Virus record (IMG/VR): IMGVR_UViG_3300032087_005691
Span: 1-37,766 of that record
Direction: 5' to 3' (one strand)
Source: a virus
DNA length: 37,766 bases
The stretch's first letter is position 1. Each line of letters starts with the position of its first letter. Below are positions 9,801 through 16,725 of this stretch, piece after piece. The notes under the pieces are model-generated. The model was not told the origin of the DNA and searched no databases. It worked only from the letters and a program-made list of their open reading frames with translations. The translations under genes were made by a program, and so were the position numbers.

Positions 9801-12800
9801 TTTATTCTGTGTCCAAATCTTTGTCCTCCATCTGCATCAGGAGATTGTATTGAGACTTGCTGTGTCCATGTGTCATAGGTTGATCCGTCAGCACCAATGT
9901 TCCAGTCATACATATGCACTATACCTGTGTCATTATCATAACCAGGTGCAGATACAAAAAGCAATTTTGGAGTTGTGCTTCTGCCCGATGAGTCGCTAGG
10001 TTCGGCCACAGCAGTTGACCAACCAAAGTTGGCATTTTCAAGATTACTGGATCCGTCATTTGGACCTTTTATTGTTGAAAGTTCTGTGTAATTGAAAACA
10101 CTTGGATCCCACACGTAAGTTTTGATTAAACCTGCATCAATGAATCTTGTACTACCATCTGCTCCAATGGCATTGGTGTAAGGTGCGCCTGCCACTACAA
10201 AATTTCCATCTGAACTGATTGATAAACTTTCTCCAAGTCTCGAAGAAGTGTCATCATTGTCAGTCATGGTCAAACTGTTTTGTATTGTAAATGCTGTGCC
10301 TGCGTCGGAACTTCTTCTAAAGAAGAAATGGATTGTACCTTGACCTTGACTTGGTGCTGAAACAACCAATGTTCTGCCATCCTGTCTACCAACTATTCTG
10401 TAGCCAAAATCTTGGTTGTTGGTTGAATCTGGAGATTGTAAAATTGTTGTGGTGTAAGGGTCGTCTTTTTCATAAATTTTCCAATCACCTCCAACATTGT
10501 CAACAAACACTCTGTCACCATTGACATTATTAATTGAATCTTTGAATTGATAATCGTTGTAACTTAGAGCATCATTGACATTGTTCATTGACGCTAATCT
10601 TACACTGATAAATTTATAAACATCGCCGTAGGTGTTAAAAGTTGATTCATCTTCTAAAACGCTTATTGCAGTGCCCAACCTACTAGCATTTAAAAAATTT
10701 ATTAGAACTTGTTTGCTGGTAGGAACTTCTTGAATTTCATACACTCCATTGAATTCTCCGAACTGTGAATTCCTTATGCCAATATAATCACCTTTTGCAA
10801 AATTATGACTGAGATTGGTCTCTATCAATATTTGTGTGTCATTGTTGAACGATTGAATAGATCTAACAGTGTTGTTTGCTGAAGTTACTCTCTGTACGTC
10901 CCAATCAGCATTGGCTTTTTTAGCAATCCAAACAAGGTCATTGTTGCTAATGTTATTCATGTCTAGATTTTCTAGTTGTGTAATATCAAAAGCAGTGTGT
11001 TGAACGTCTTGCAATCTTGGCCATCCTGCATGTTTTATTACCACAGGGGTGTCTCGGTCAAAACCTTCCTGGGTGTAATCATATTGTGCAAAAGTTGTTG
11101 ATGCTGTGTACTCCAAAGGTTTTGAATACAGTTGTTCTGCTGTGGCTGTGGCTGATCTTGTGTAGGCCTGTGTTTGACCACTGTCCAAAAGTTCAATAGA
11201 CTGAACATTATTTGTAAATGTGCTGTCTGGCATTTTGATTTGCACTGATTTTAAGCCATCACAGTTTCCAAACTCTCCAGCCCTTACTGCCCATTCGGGG
11301 AAGGTATCTATTGTTAAACTTTCATCGTTGAACTGTGCTTTTAATAATCGATCTATGGCTGTCTTAGTTCCTTTATCTCTGATAAAACCTTGATAAAATT
11401 TGTACTGTGAAATATCATTTACAAAAAGATTTTCCAGATAAGATCTGCTTTGATAACCGATCAAGTGTTGAGCAAGACTTTGCTGTGATTCATCAAAGTT
11501 ATTTGTTTCTAGATTGTAAAAATCATTAAATTGACTTATCTTATAATCAAAATTTGGTATTAAGGATGGTCTTGGTTTGCTGTCTTTTTTCTGCCATTGT
11601 GCAAAATCAAACGTTGCACCACTGTTGTGATTCTTTTTAGCAACAAAAAATTTGGCATCATACTCTACTGAATCACCAATTTCATAATTGGTGTTTGCTG
11701 ACCATAGTGAAACCTTGGCCTCATCAAAAATAAATCCAGGTGAATAATAATCGCCATTCCAGTTGCCTGTTTTCCAACCTACTAATTTTAATCTTTGTTG
11801 ACGGAATCCTGTTGCTAATTCTAATATTACATCATTAAACACTGTGGTGTTGTCAAACAATAATACATGCTCCTTCTGCACAGAATTCATTGTGGCATTA
11901 AATATTCCAACTTCACTGTTTTTAATTTCTATGTTGAAAGTTGATCCGATTCTTTTAGTTGAAATGTCTTTTTTAGAAATTATTCTTCCGCCAGCATCTA
12001 GCACAGTGTAATCACCACGCATGTTGGCTAGTCTACTAATAATACTGTTATTTGTGGTAAGATTGAAACCATCTGCGCCAGCACTTAAAGTTATTGCTGA
12101 ACCAGCGGCCCATCCTTGTGTTGTCCAATATAAAAATTCTTTAGCAGATGTTTCCCAATTCAATGTTTCCTTGATTTCATTTGAAAAATTATCAAAACTA
12201 AATCCTTGTGATTCCAAATATTTTCCATATCCTACTAAAAAATCCACAACTTTTTGAACAGAATCAAAAACTGTTCCATATGTTACAGTTTTTACACTTT
12301 CGGTCCAGTTGTTGTATATTAAAGCAGAAGTGTTACCCACTGTTATTTTTGTGGAATTGCCATTTCGCATTGGCTCTAAAACTTTGAAATAAGGTCTTAG
12401 AGAATTGTACCCTATTACTTTGTATCCGCCTTGTAATGTTGATCCATCTGTAGTTGTATTTGTGTTTAGTTCAACTAACACACCTGAATAATCAAAACTG
12501 TTTACAGGATTTGATGTTCTAAATAAAATTTTGTAGTTTTCATCCGGAACAAATTGTGAGCCTGCTGATGATGCAGGACTTGTTGAATCTGTTAAAACTT
12601 TTAAATTTGCCTTATCACTGAAACCTCCAAGTTTGTATGCTAACTGGACATTTAAGTTTTTTAATTTATCGTAGTAAAAAGTTGCAGGATCTAAATTATT
12701 TTTAATAAGATAGTTTACTACCCACGGCTGATAGCCTGCTGTCAAATATCTTGTCACAACGCCTGTATCAGAATTTGTTACAGTTTCTAAATGATATTTT

Positions 12801-15800
12801 GCACTAGATAATTGTTGCCTTACTTCTGTGTCACTGTCAATTAAATTATTAGAAACATTGGTTGTCAGTCTTGAATTATCAAAAAATAGTCCAAAAAATT
12901 TGGCAGGTTTGGTTAAAGCCAACATTTTTATTGCTGAAAAAGGATAAGATGATGATCTTCTCCAGGCAGTTTCAGAAGGTGATTGATCACCAAAACTCCA
13001 GACTCTGTTCATTGTCCTTGTGGTGTTTCCAGTGACTAATCCAATTGCAATTGGACTTTTTAGGTTGCCTGAATCATCAACTGGTAGATAGTTTTTTAAA
13101 CCTGATCTAATATATCTGGTGTTTGTTGAACTTGTAGTTCTGTCATACCCAGCCGCTAGATCGTCCCATAACACTGAGTTTCCTGCTGTGTAAGGTGCAG
13201 GGCCATAGTTGTCTTCCCATGTGGTCGGTTTTTCTGAGTATCCTAACATTTCCCATGGATGTGTATGGGGTCTGTCAGTGTCATAAAATAATTTAAATAT
13301 ACCTCTCCAATATCCTGGTAAAAGATTTCCGTTGACTGCATCACGTGTAAGGTTGTAATTCCATGTAAATGCATCTGAAGCATTATAGGTTGTGTTGTTT
13401 TGCCAGTCCACTCCGTTCTTACCTGCCCATGCATAAAAATCCAAGGACAGCACAGAATCAACTTCTTGAATTGTGTAGTCTGTGGTTTTAAAACCAGAAG
13501 GAACAACGTCTGCAGTTTTTAACAGAGAAGAATCGTATGTAGTTTTACAGTTGTTATAAATTCTTTTTTCTAATTCCAACAGCAGGTCATCTCGATAGTC
13601 ACCATATGCAATAGTTCTTGATCCGTCATGACCAACTATCACTGTTTTGCTTGTTCTGTATGTGTTGTCTGTGACAGATTCAGGTTTGAACTTTGGATAT
13701 AGGCCTAATTTTGTAGGAGTTGGCGGAATAAAACTTCCGGTTGTGTCGCTATAATCTTTTATTTTTATAATATCACCTTCAGCAATTGCTGTTTTAATGT
13801 TTATGCTGTCATCAGTTGTACTAAAAGTATAGTCTGTGTCTACTAAAAGTTGAGTGTCATTTAAATAAACATACACTGCTCTATTGCTGACAGTGGTCAT
13901 TGAATGTTGAGAATCAATGGCATAATCCACTTCCGAAGAATCCTGTACAGTGTATGTTCTAGTTGATACATTGGCACCATAACCGATCATGTCTTCATAA
14001 TAGAAAGCAAAACTGGATGTTTTGTCTTTGGTTATTGTTTCTATCAATTCATCAACATAGTCTGCCACATTGCCTTCAAAACTTTTTCCTGTGCTGATAG
14101 ATAAAAAGTTTTCTTTGAATTTTTGATATTCTAAATTTGCATAGTCTATTGCTTTTATTGCATTGGCATTTTGATCTATCAAATTAAAAATACCTGAAGG
14201 TAGTGGTGCCGAGTGTTGTACAATTGTGCCACCTTTTGTTCTTACATCAGGTAAATCACGTAAATTTGTCGCACCAGGAATCTTACCTGTTATATCTGTA
14301 TTTTTTTCGTGTATGTCATGCACATGATTTAAAACTTCTCCAAAAGTAAATTCGTCTTCTTGTGCATTCAAAGGATTAATTGATAAATTTTCTGGAACTT
14401 CATATAGACCAATGCCATCAACTTTGGTTGCTGACGAATACGTTTGAATTTTTACGAGGTCGCCAACTTTAAGTTCATCAACAAAACTAACATATTTGTT
14501 AGTTGTTCCATTTTGTAAAGTGTAATCAGTGGTAAGGTCCTGTCTTACATGATTAACATCAACACTAACTTCTAGATCTGTAAGAGAAGCACTATTTTTA
14601 TATACGTCTATAGGAAATAGTTGTTTTTCATCTACGGTGACTATAAAAGTTCTAATAACTCTTTGTTTGCTTTCAGCAGTTCTTTGTACCCATGAACTTT
14701 TTGAATTGTGTGTTGTTCTGCTTGTGGTATAATGTAAGTGTCCTGAAGCATATTGTTTGCTTATAAAATCATCTCCACTTTTGTATGTAAATGTGCCCGA
14801 TGACAAATCACTTTCAAAAACAATATCACCAACATTGTTTAATGTTTTGTATTTCACTTTAATACCTAAAACAGTATCAGTCACTGCTGTGGTTGAAGTT
14901 TTAAAAGCAAAAACTTTTGCACCTGTAAACGAACTGTTTGGATACACTGTGGTGTTAGCAAAACTGTTATGAGAATTGTCAAACATATCAAACAATGGTT
15001 GTTGATTTACTGCTGTTTTTGTTTGTCCAGTTTGCCATGTTTTTGTATCTTCTTCGTAAAAATAAGTTTTACCTTGATTACTTGTGCCTAGTTCTACAAA
15101 AACATTCTCACCGTCTGCTGGGTCTGTGTCTGTTGTTGGTGTCAAAGCAATAACTTTGGCCGCTGTGCTGTCTCCCACATCAACAAAATTTACAGTAAAG
15201 ATTTTATTTTTTACTAAACTGTCTGTGTCTGCTGTAAACAATACTCGCATGCCATTTTGTACTGATATTCCATCAATAATATAGCCTGTTTGATTTACAA
15301 TATTACTAAAAGCATCAGTTGTCACTGTGTCAACTAGTGCCACTGACGTTTTGGCCTGAACTCCATGATTGTACAAAGCCAGTCCTGAATCAAATTCAAT
15401 GATAGGTCTTTTGGCTCTGTCTTCTTCTAAAAGATCAGCAGTATAACCATTAGCGGTTGCTGTGGCTTCAATTACAGATTTATGAAACCACCTATTATAT
15501 CTAGACCAAGCATTTTGATCTAATGAATCTCTTTTAATTGTGATGTAATCTTTTGTTTCAGGTCTGTAAAAAGCAATTGCGTAAGGACGTGCATCATAGG
15601 CAACATCATCATAAGTTTCTGATGTTTCGGTAGAATAACTTTCCGGAGTAATAAGGTCAGATGTGCTTGTGAATGTAATGGCTTCTCCAACACCTTCCAC
15701 ATAAAATTCTTTGGCTGAGTACGTGGCTGTATCTGTTACATTAGAACCAAACTTAATTTTCATTCCATTTGATAGATCCACTCCCGACGATGTAGTGTAA

Positions 15801-16723
15801 TTTTTTGCACCAAGAATATCTTCAGACACATTTATATTTGTTGAACTGTCAACTGTTTGCACATTGATAACTCCATGCATGGCAGAATGATTTCCGCATT
15901 GATAATAAAGCACATCTGGAGCGTTTGTTGGCACAATAAACTCAACTGTGCCACTGTCTGTGCCTGCATTTGTAACTCCTGATGTGTACAACACAGATGT
16001 TGACCCGTCTACTGCTACTCCTGTCTTGAATGGTTCTGTCATTATGTAAAAAGGATGCCCTGCGGCATTGACTATGAATTTGTAAGTGTTGCCTCTGTAA
16101 AGTGTTAGCGTTGGATTGTCAACTCCTGACCTAGTGCTGAAATTGTATGCACCTGCCGCGTTGTTTACCACATCTATTTCTGTGACAGCACCTGTACCAA
16201 CAGCACTTATTGTGATTGGATTAGGACCATCTGGTAACCAATAGTATTCTCTGTAATTGACCAATTTGTCAAAATCTATAGCAGGATTCCATGCATAAAC
16301 TTTTTCCTTGTTTAATCTATCATGATTATCTACTAGTCCACCAAAATATTTTATTTGATTTATGTAATCGTCGTATGTGCCTGTAAACTTAACTTGATCT
16401 TCAGGATTAACACTAGATGTGTCTCTGTCTGTGTAGGTTACAGCAGGTTCTAATTGATAGTTTTTTCTATCTGTGCTTGTGGCAGTTAGATATTTGTCTT
16501 TGTTTGTGTTTCTTGTGTAGGCATATTCATGCCCGATAAAACCATCTAGCCTTTCTAATGATCCAGGTTGGATCAATTGGTCAACTGTGCTTGATAAAAA
16601 TCTTTCGTTGCTGTCTGTTCTATAAAAACTAGGTAAATGTGCTATAGATCTTCGTATAACCACACCGTTTTTGTCTTTGTAGGTTACATTATTTGTTTGT
16701 GAATTTACTGGTTTATCTGCCAT
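3827..16723 (-). CDS. Giant 4298-aa modular virion protein (adhesin/fibre-like)
   Basis: An uninterrupted 12.9-kb gene, one third of the window. The N-terminus (residues 1-170) has a conserved-looking segment with SLERLDGFIGHEYAY, DDYINQIKYFGGLVDNHDRL and REYYWLPDGPNPITI. A cupredoxin-like domain follows at ~195-290 (His223, Cys276, His279, Met282). Small beta modules of the form DYTxxxxxxxIxxxxAxxxGDxIxIK occur at several places. Seven FG-GAP-like repeats lie at ~2095-2525. From ~3525 to ~4270 there are repeats built on GDGSTxxF...P...vxVDGvxQ. The end is QAKFIAGEPTNAPE. No membrane segment or signal peptide was noticed. An AGGA Shine-Dalgarno in the last codons of gp6 lies 10 nt upstream of the ATG. 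Repeated beta modules plus a propeller suggest an extended surface appendage that binds host structures. The position between gp6 and fibre genes agrees, but the function is inferred. Split annotation is unlikely because the frame is open throughout. Confidence 0.85.
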   Translation of the reverse strand: MADKPVNSQTNNVTYKDKNGVVIRRSIAHLPSFYRTDSNERFLSSTVDQLIQPGSLERLDGFIGHEYAYTRNTNKDKYLTATSTDRKNYQLEPAVTYTDRDTSSVNPEDQVKFTGTYDDYINQIKYFGGLVDNHDRLNKEKVYAWNPAIDFDKLVNYREYYWLPDGPNPITISAVGTGAVTEIDVVNNAAGAYNFSTRSGVDNPTLTLYRGNTYKFIVNAAGHPFYIMTEPFKTGVAVDGSTSVLYTSGVTNAGTDSGTVEFIVPTNAPDVLYYQCGNHSAMHGVINVQTVDSSTNINVSEDILGAKNYTTSSGVDLSNGMKIKFGSNVTDTATYSAKEFYVEGVGEAITFTSTSDLITPESYSTETSETYDDVAYDARPYAIAFYRPETKDYITIKRDSLDQNAWSRYNRWFHKSVIEATATANGYTADLLEEDRAKRPIIEFDSGLALYNHGVQAKTSVALVDTVTTDAFSNIVNQTGYIIDGISVQNGMRVLFTADTDSLVKNKIFTVNFVDVGDSTAAKVIALTPTTDTDPADGENVFVELGTSNQGKTYFYEEDTKTWQTGQTKTAVNQQPLFDMFDNSHNSFANTTVYPNSSFTGAKVFAFKTSTTAVTDTVLGIKVKYKTLNNVGDIVFESDLSSGTFTYKSGDDFISKQYASGHLHYTTSRTTHNSKSSWVQRTAESKQRVIRTFIVTVDEKQLFPIDVYKNSASLTDLEVSVDVNHVRQDLTTDYTLQNGTTNKYVSFVDELKVGDLVKIQTYSSATKVDGIGLYEVPENLSINPLNAQEDEFTFGEVLNHVHDIHEKNTDITGKIPGATNLRDLPDVRTKGGTIVQHSAPLPSGIFNLIDQNANAIKAIDYANLEYQKFKENFLSISTGKSFEGNVADYVDELIETITKDKTSSFAFYYEDMIGYGANVSTRTYTVQDSSEVDYAIDSQHSMTTVSNRAVYVYLNDTQLLVDTDYTFSTTDDSINIKTAIAEGDIIKIKDYSDTTGSFIPPTPTKLGLYPKFKPESVTDNTYRTSKTVIVGHDGSRTIAYGDYRDDLLLELEKRIYNNCKTTYDSSLLKTADVVPSGFKTTDYTIQEVDSVLSLDFYAWAGKNGVDWQNNTTYNASDAFTWNYNLTRDAVNGNLLPGYWRGIFKLFYDTDRPHTHPWEMLGYSEKPTTWEDNYGPAPYTAGNSVLWDDLAAGYDRTTSSTNTRYIRSGLKNYLPVDDSGNLKSPIAIGLVTGNTTRTMNRVWSFGDQSPSETAWRRSSSYPFSAIKMLALTKPAKFFGLFFDNSRLTTNVSNNLIDSDTEVRQQLSSAKYHLETVTNSDTGVVTRYLTAGYQPWVVNYLIKNNLDPATFYYDKLKNLNVQLAYKLGGFSDKANLKVLTDSTSPASSAGSQFVPDENYKILFRTSNPVNSFDYSGVLVELNTNTTTDGSTLQGGYKVIGYNSLRPYFKVLEPMRNGNSTKITVGNTSALIYNNWTESVKTVTYGTVFDSVQKVVDFLVGYGKYLESQGFSFDNFSNEIKETLNWETSAKEFLYWTTQGWAAGSAITLSAGADGFNLTTNNSIISRLANMRGDYTVLDAGGRIISKKDISTKRIGSTFNIEIKNSEVGIFNATMNSVQKEHVLLFDNTTVFNDVILELATGFRQQRLKLVGWKTGNWNGDYYSPGFIFDEAKVSLWSANTNYEIGDSVEYDAKFFVAKKNHNSGATFDFAQWQKKDSKPRPSLIPNFDYKISQFNDFYNLETNNFDESQQSLAQHLIGYQSRSYLENLFVNDISQYKFYQGFIRDKGTKTAIDRLLKAQFNDESLTIDTFPEWAVRAGEFGNCDGLKSVQIKMPDSTFTNNVQSIELLDSGQTQAYTRSATATAEQLYSKPLEYTASTTFAQYDYTQEGFDRDTPVVIKHAGWPRLQDVQHTAFDITQLENLDMNNISNNDLVWIAKKANADWDVQRVTSANNTVRSIQSFNNDTQILIETNLSHNFAKGDYIGIRNSQFGEFNGVYEIQEVPTSKQVLINFLNASRLGTAISVLEDESTFNTYGDVYKFISVRLASMNNVNDALSYNDYQFKDSINNVNGDRVFVDNVGGDWKIYEKDDPYTTTILQSPDSTNNQDFGYRIVGRQDGRTLVVSAPSQGQGTIHFFFRRSSDAGTAFTIQNSLTMTDNDDTSSRLGESLSISSDGNFVVAGAPYTNAIGADGSTRFIDAGLIKTYVWDPSVFNYTELSTIKGPNDGSSNLENANFGWSTAVAEPSDSSGRSTTPKLLFVSAPGYDNDTGIVHMYDWNIGADGSTYDTWTQQVSIQSPDADGGQRFGHRIKVNDNGDILAVASVAPGSAGKVEIFTRSSLTNDDSTQYVWTHRQTLRGATSDGSTLNTSFGDDIAMSKDGSRLFVSAPGYDKTNQADAGAVYYYLFNADGSTNTYTLQQTVEAPDLQTNMRFGTAIECNESGTRLSIGAEKKDNSREMKFDSGATTFDLQDTTITDENIGSGGAYTATMYDTQFVIDQRLVTTNVSANDDFGRGMFINDRGVYVGAPEDDSSSGVSNDGTVTNFELNTIGSYAWNALVTEDALIDNRKIKSAFIFNSATNQVIDYLDYYDPIKGRILGIADRELNFKSEWDPAVYSVGEGAVHVDENVAWGQEHIGQVWWDLSSARWTWYEQGTQEFKTKHWGELFPGSTIDVYEWVESTQLPADWSNLADTTQGISQSISGQPKYADNTVYTVKQKYDSASNSFVNYYYYWVKNSVFLPDAGKSVVTRKNTTAYISNIIANPYGSGLKYFTVSDKNKILTFNVKDSLFNSNVVLNVDYSDNVEDAEDHKVWKLFSEGDPDDRPTTRLENKWWDSLIGADSSGNQVPDIDLPVNRRYGTDLRPRQSWYVNRFNALKEIVDYANSVMLKKQLANTISYTNLNKQEPLPTAASGLYDGTVDTYAELTYIDTRDLSGTVNYLVKADEENSNGFWAIYQWDGTVWSRTRLQTYKTSAYYELADWYETGGSMDHSSNTVIDAQVTFEYQLDTLDLAVGKHVKVTSADTGGWKLFMKTTTGWENVGTENGTIQLKKSLYDYTIDNTGYAGNDTFDDNFFDQEPTIETRNVLTALRDDIFIGDLKVEYNNIFFIGLRKVLEEQTYVDWLFKTSFLNIKNNFRELTQRKTYTVGADSYVEEYIKEVKPFHTKLREYKVGYNKTETQDGLFTDFDNPAFYDSSISAIRNLDKDSVADATRLTEYPYKIWNDSYKKSVKTITLTKGGSGYSSAPTVLFIGGAVENTGPFQILGRSNSGSTSGDYGYYYPLFTSEQNANIYDQQQGGSGRAFIVTFDEHAGKTFYMPASTTNEAVSTRTFDFKLYQEPDVTHATATAVVSGGTVTKINLLTSGSGYTATPKILLTGGASDGSTPTDTATAYANLGNDLVRDIDVTLKFDRIDQNATVFEWAKNTAYSYGALIRYNNELYRATKTFTSTTKFDENIGDLQKLKGDETFLTAASRTLGMYTPEAGMAGNDLTQLMTGIDYGGVMVTGLLFNEDQGWDRSPWYDAPWDNFGSSKVKTFYGDGSTVLYTFDTAPLATEVYTVYYDGVRQTADVFRGDGTTTAFTLSTAPGDGVKVELILFDDDKVLTPTDDRTLDSLISGGLFSSAVGVSPGDIIQDGDAFVTPETSFAPEENVPGQIFDTLDIKVYTSPESGVPFIVDKTYRGDSSTTTFDIGQQPGTQAGVMVTIDGVRQNSLASDSTVNYTVDTAAKTVTFSTAPTSGSVVNIKSFAISGNNYVLLNSFTGDGSTKSFTTGARDTYQLDSALPQLYVTVDGQVSTAYSTSESNKAVTVTFDTAPASGQAIQIAGFNQDPATRAFAEIRSENINYDGSTVTYALDYPPGAIGPFAGLTLLEVNGNLLRGPDNTYYSSDGSTYTYAVLSTLSDGSTVDPAKTITSASQVEVYKNGVKQILNTDYTVDIAAQKVDFVTVPEASDVIAITTLVDNHYRMIGNEIILDLTQIAADGITLSSGDNIVATTFNNALGMKQRREVLEGRPNGELYLNAEPLNSDYVFVTLNSTNTLTQNADYTLTGNKLTIHGITLTSSDRIDVMYFAVESATNATGFRIFKDMLNRTFYKRISSTNTTTLSVALEPGDQDMIVSDGTVLTTPNAGNNQPGVVFVDKERIEYFVKTGNTLSQLRRGTLGTGIKAHASGASVVDAGGQQTVPYADTISTKTYTGDGSTVRFATTYAPTRGEDLDIFIGGQRLSFKHELDDSTLTRGYSVDGSTANVTLTNAPATGTQVKIVQKRGNTWYTAGASTAADGKGLQKSNTSQAKFIAGEPTNAPE
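3960..6145 (-). repeat. C-terminal GDGST...VDG beta-repeats of the giant virion protein
   Basis: The last ~750 residues hold repeated units whose core is GDGST or similar followed by xxF, a Pro-containing turn and a strand with DGVRQ, IDGVRQ, VDGQ or IGGQ. Clear copies begin at FYGDGSTVLYTF, RGDGTTTAFTL, YRGDSSTTTFDI, FTGDGSTKSFTT and YTGDGSTVRFAT. Several are followed by a DYTV...V.I module. Such tandem sandwich domains are common in phage fibre shafts. Copy boundaries are approximate because they were read by eye. Confidence 0.65.
9150..10445 (-). repeat. Seven FG-GAP-like repeats (beta-propeller) inside the giant virion protein
   Basis: At residues ~2095-2525 seven units start with an FG/LG pair and continue into a strand ending SAP, GAP or similar. 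They are FGYRIVGRQDGRTLVVSAP, LGESLSISSDGNFVVAGAP, FGWSTAVAEPS..LLFVSAP, FGHRIKVNDNGDILAVAS, FGDDIAMSKDGSRLFVSAP, FGTAIECNESGTRLSIGA and FGRGMFINDRGVYVGAP. FG-GAP repeats form seven-bladed propellers in integrin alpha chains, and seven units are visible here. Blades are spaced roughly 55-70 residues apart. A receptor- or glycan-binding head is the natural inference. Confidence 0.75.
15854..16141 (-). other. Cupredoxin-like (type-1 copper site) domain inside the giant virion protein
   Basis: Residues ~195-290 of the giant protein read like a plastocyanin-type beta-sandwich: LTLYRGNTYKFIVNAAGHPF, then a hydrophobic strand EFIVPTNAP and the loop LYYQCGNHSAMHG. In type-1 copper proteins the ligands are an N-terminal His and a C-terminal Cys-x(n)-His-x(n)-Met loop. 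Here His223, Cys276, His279 and Met282 sit in that order with the C-x2-H-x2-M spacing. Copper binding is inferred from motif spacing. The fold could also be used purely structurally. Confidence 0.6.
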
Positions 16724-16725
16724 CG

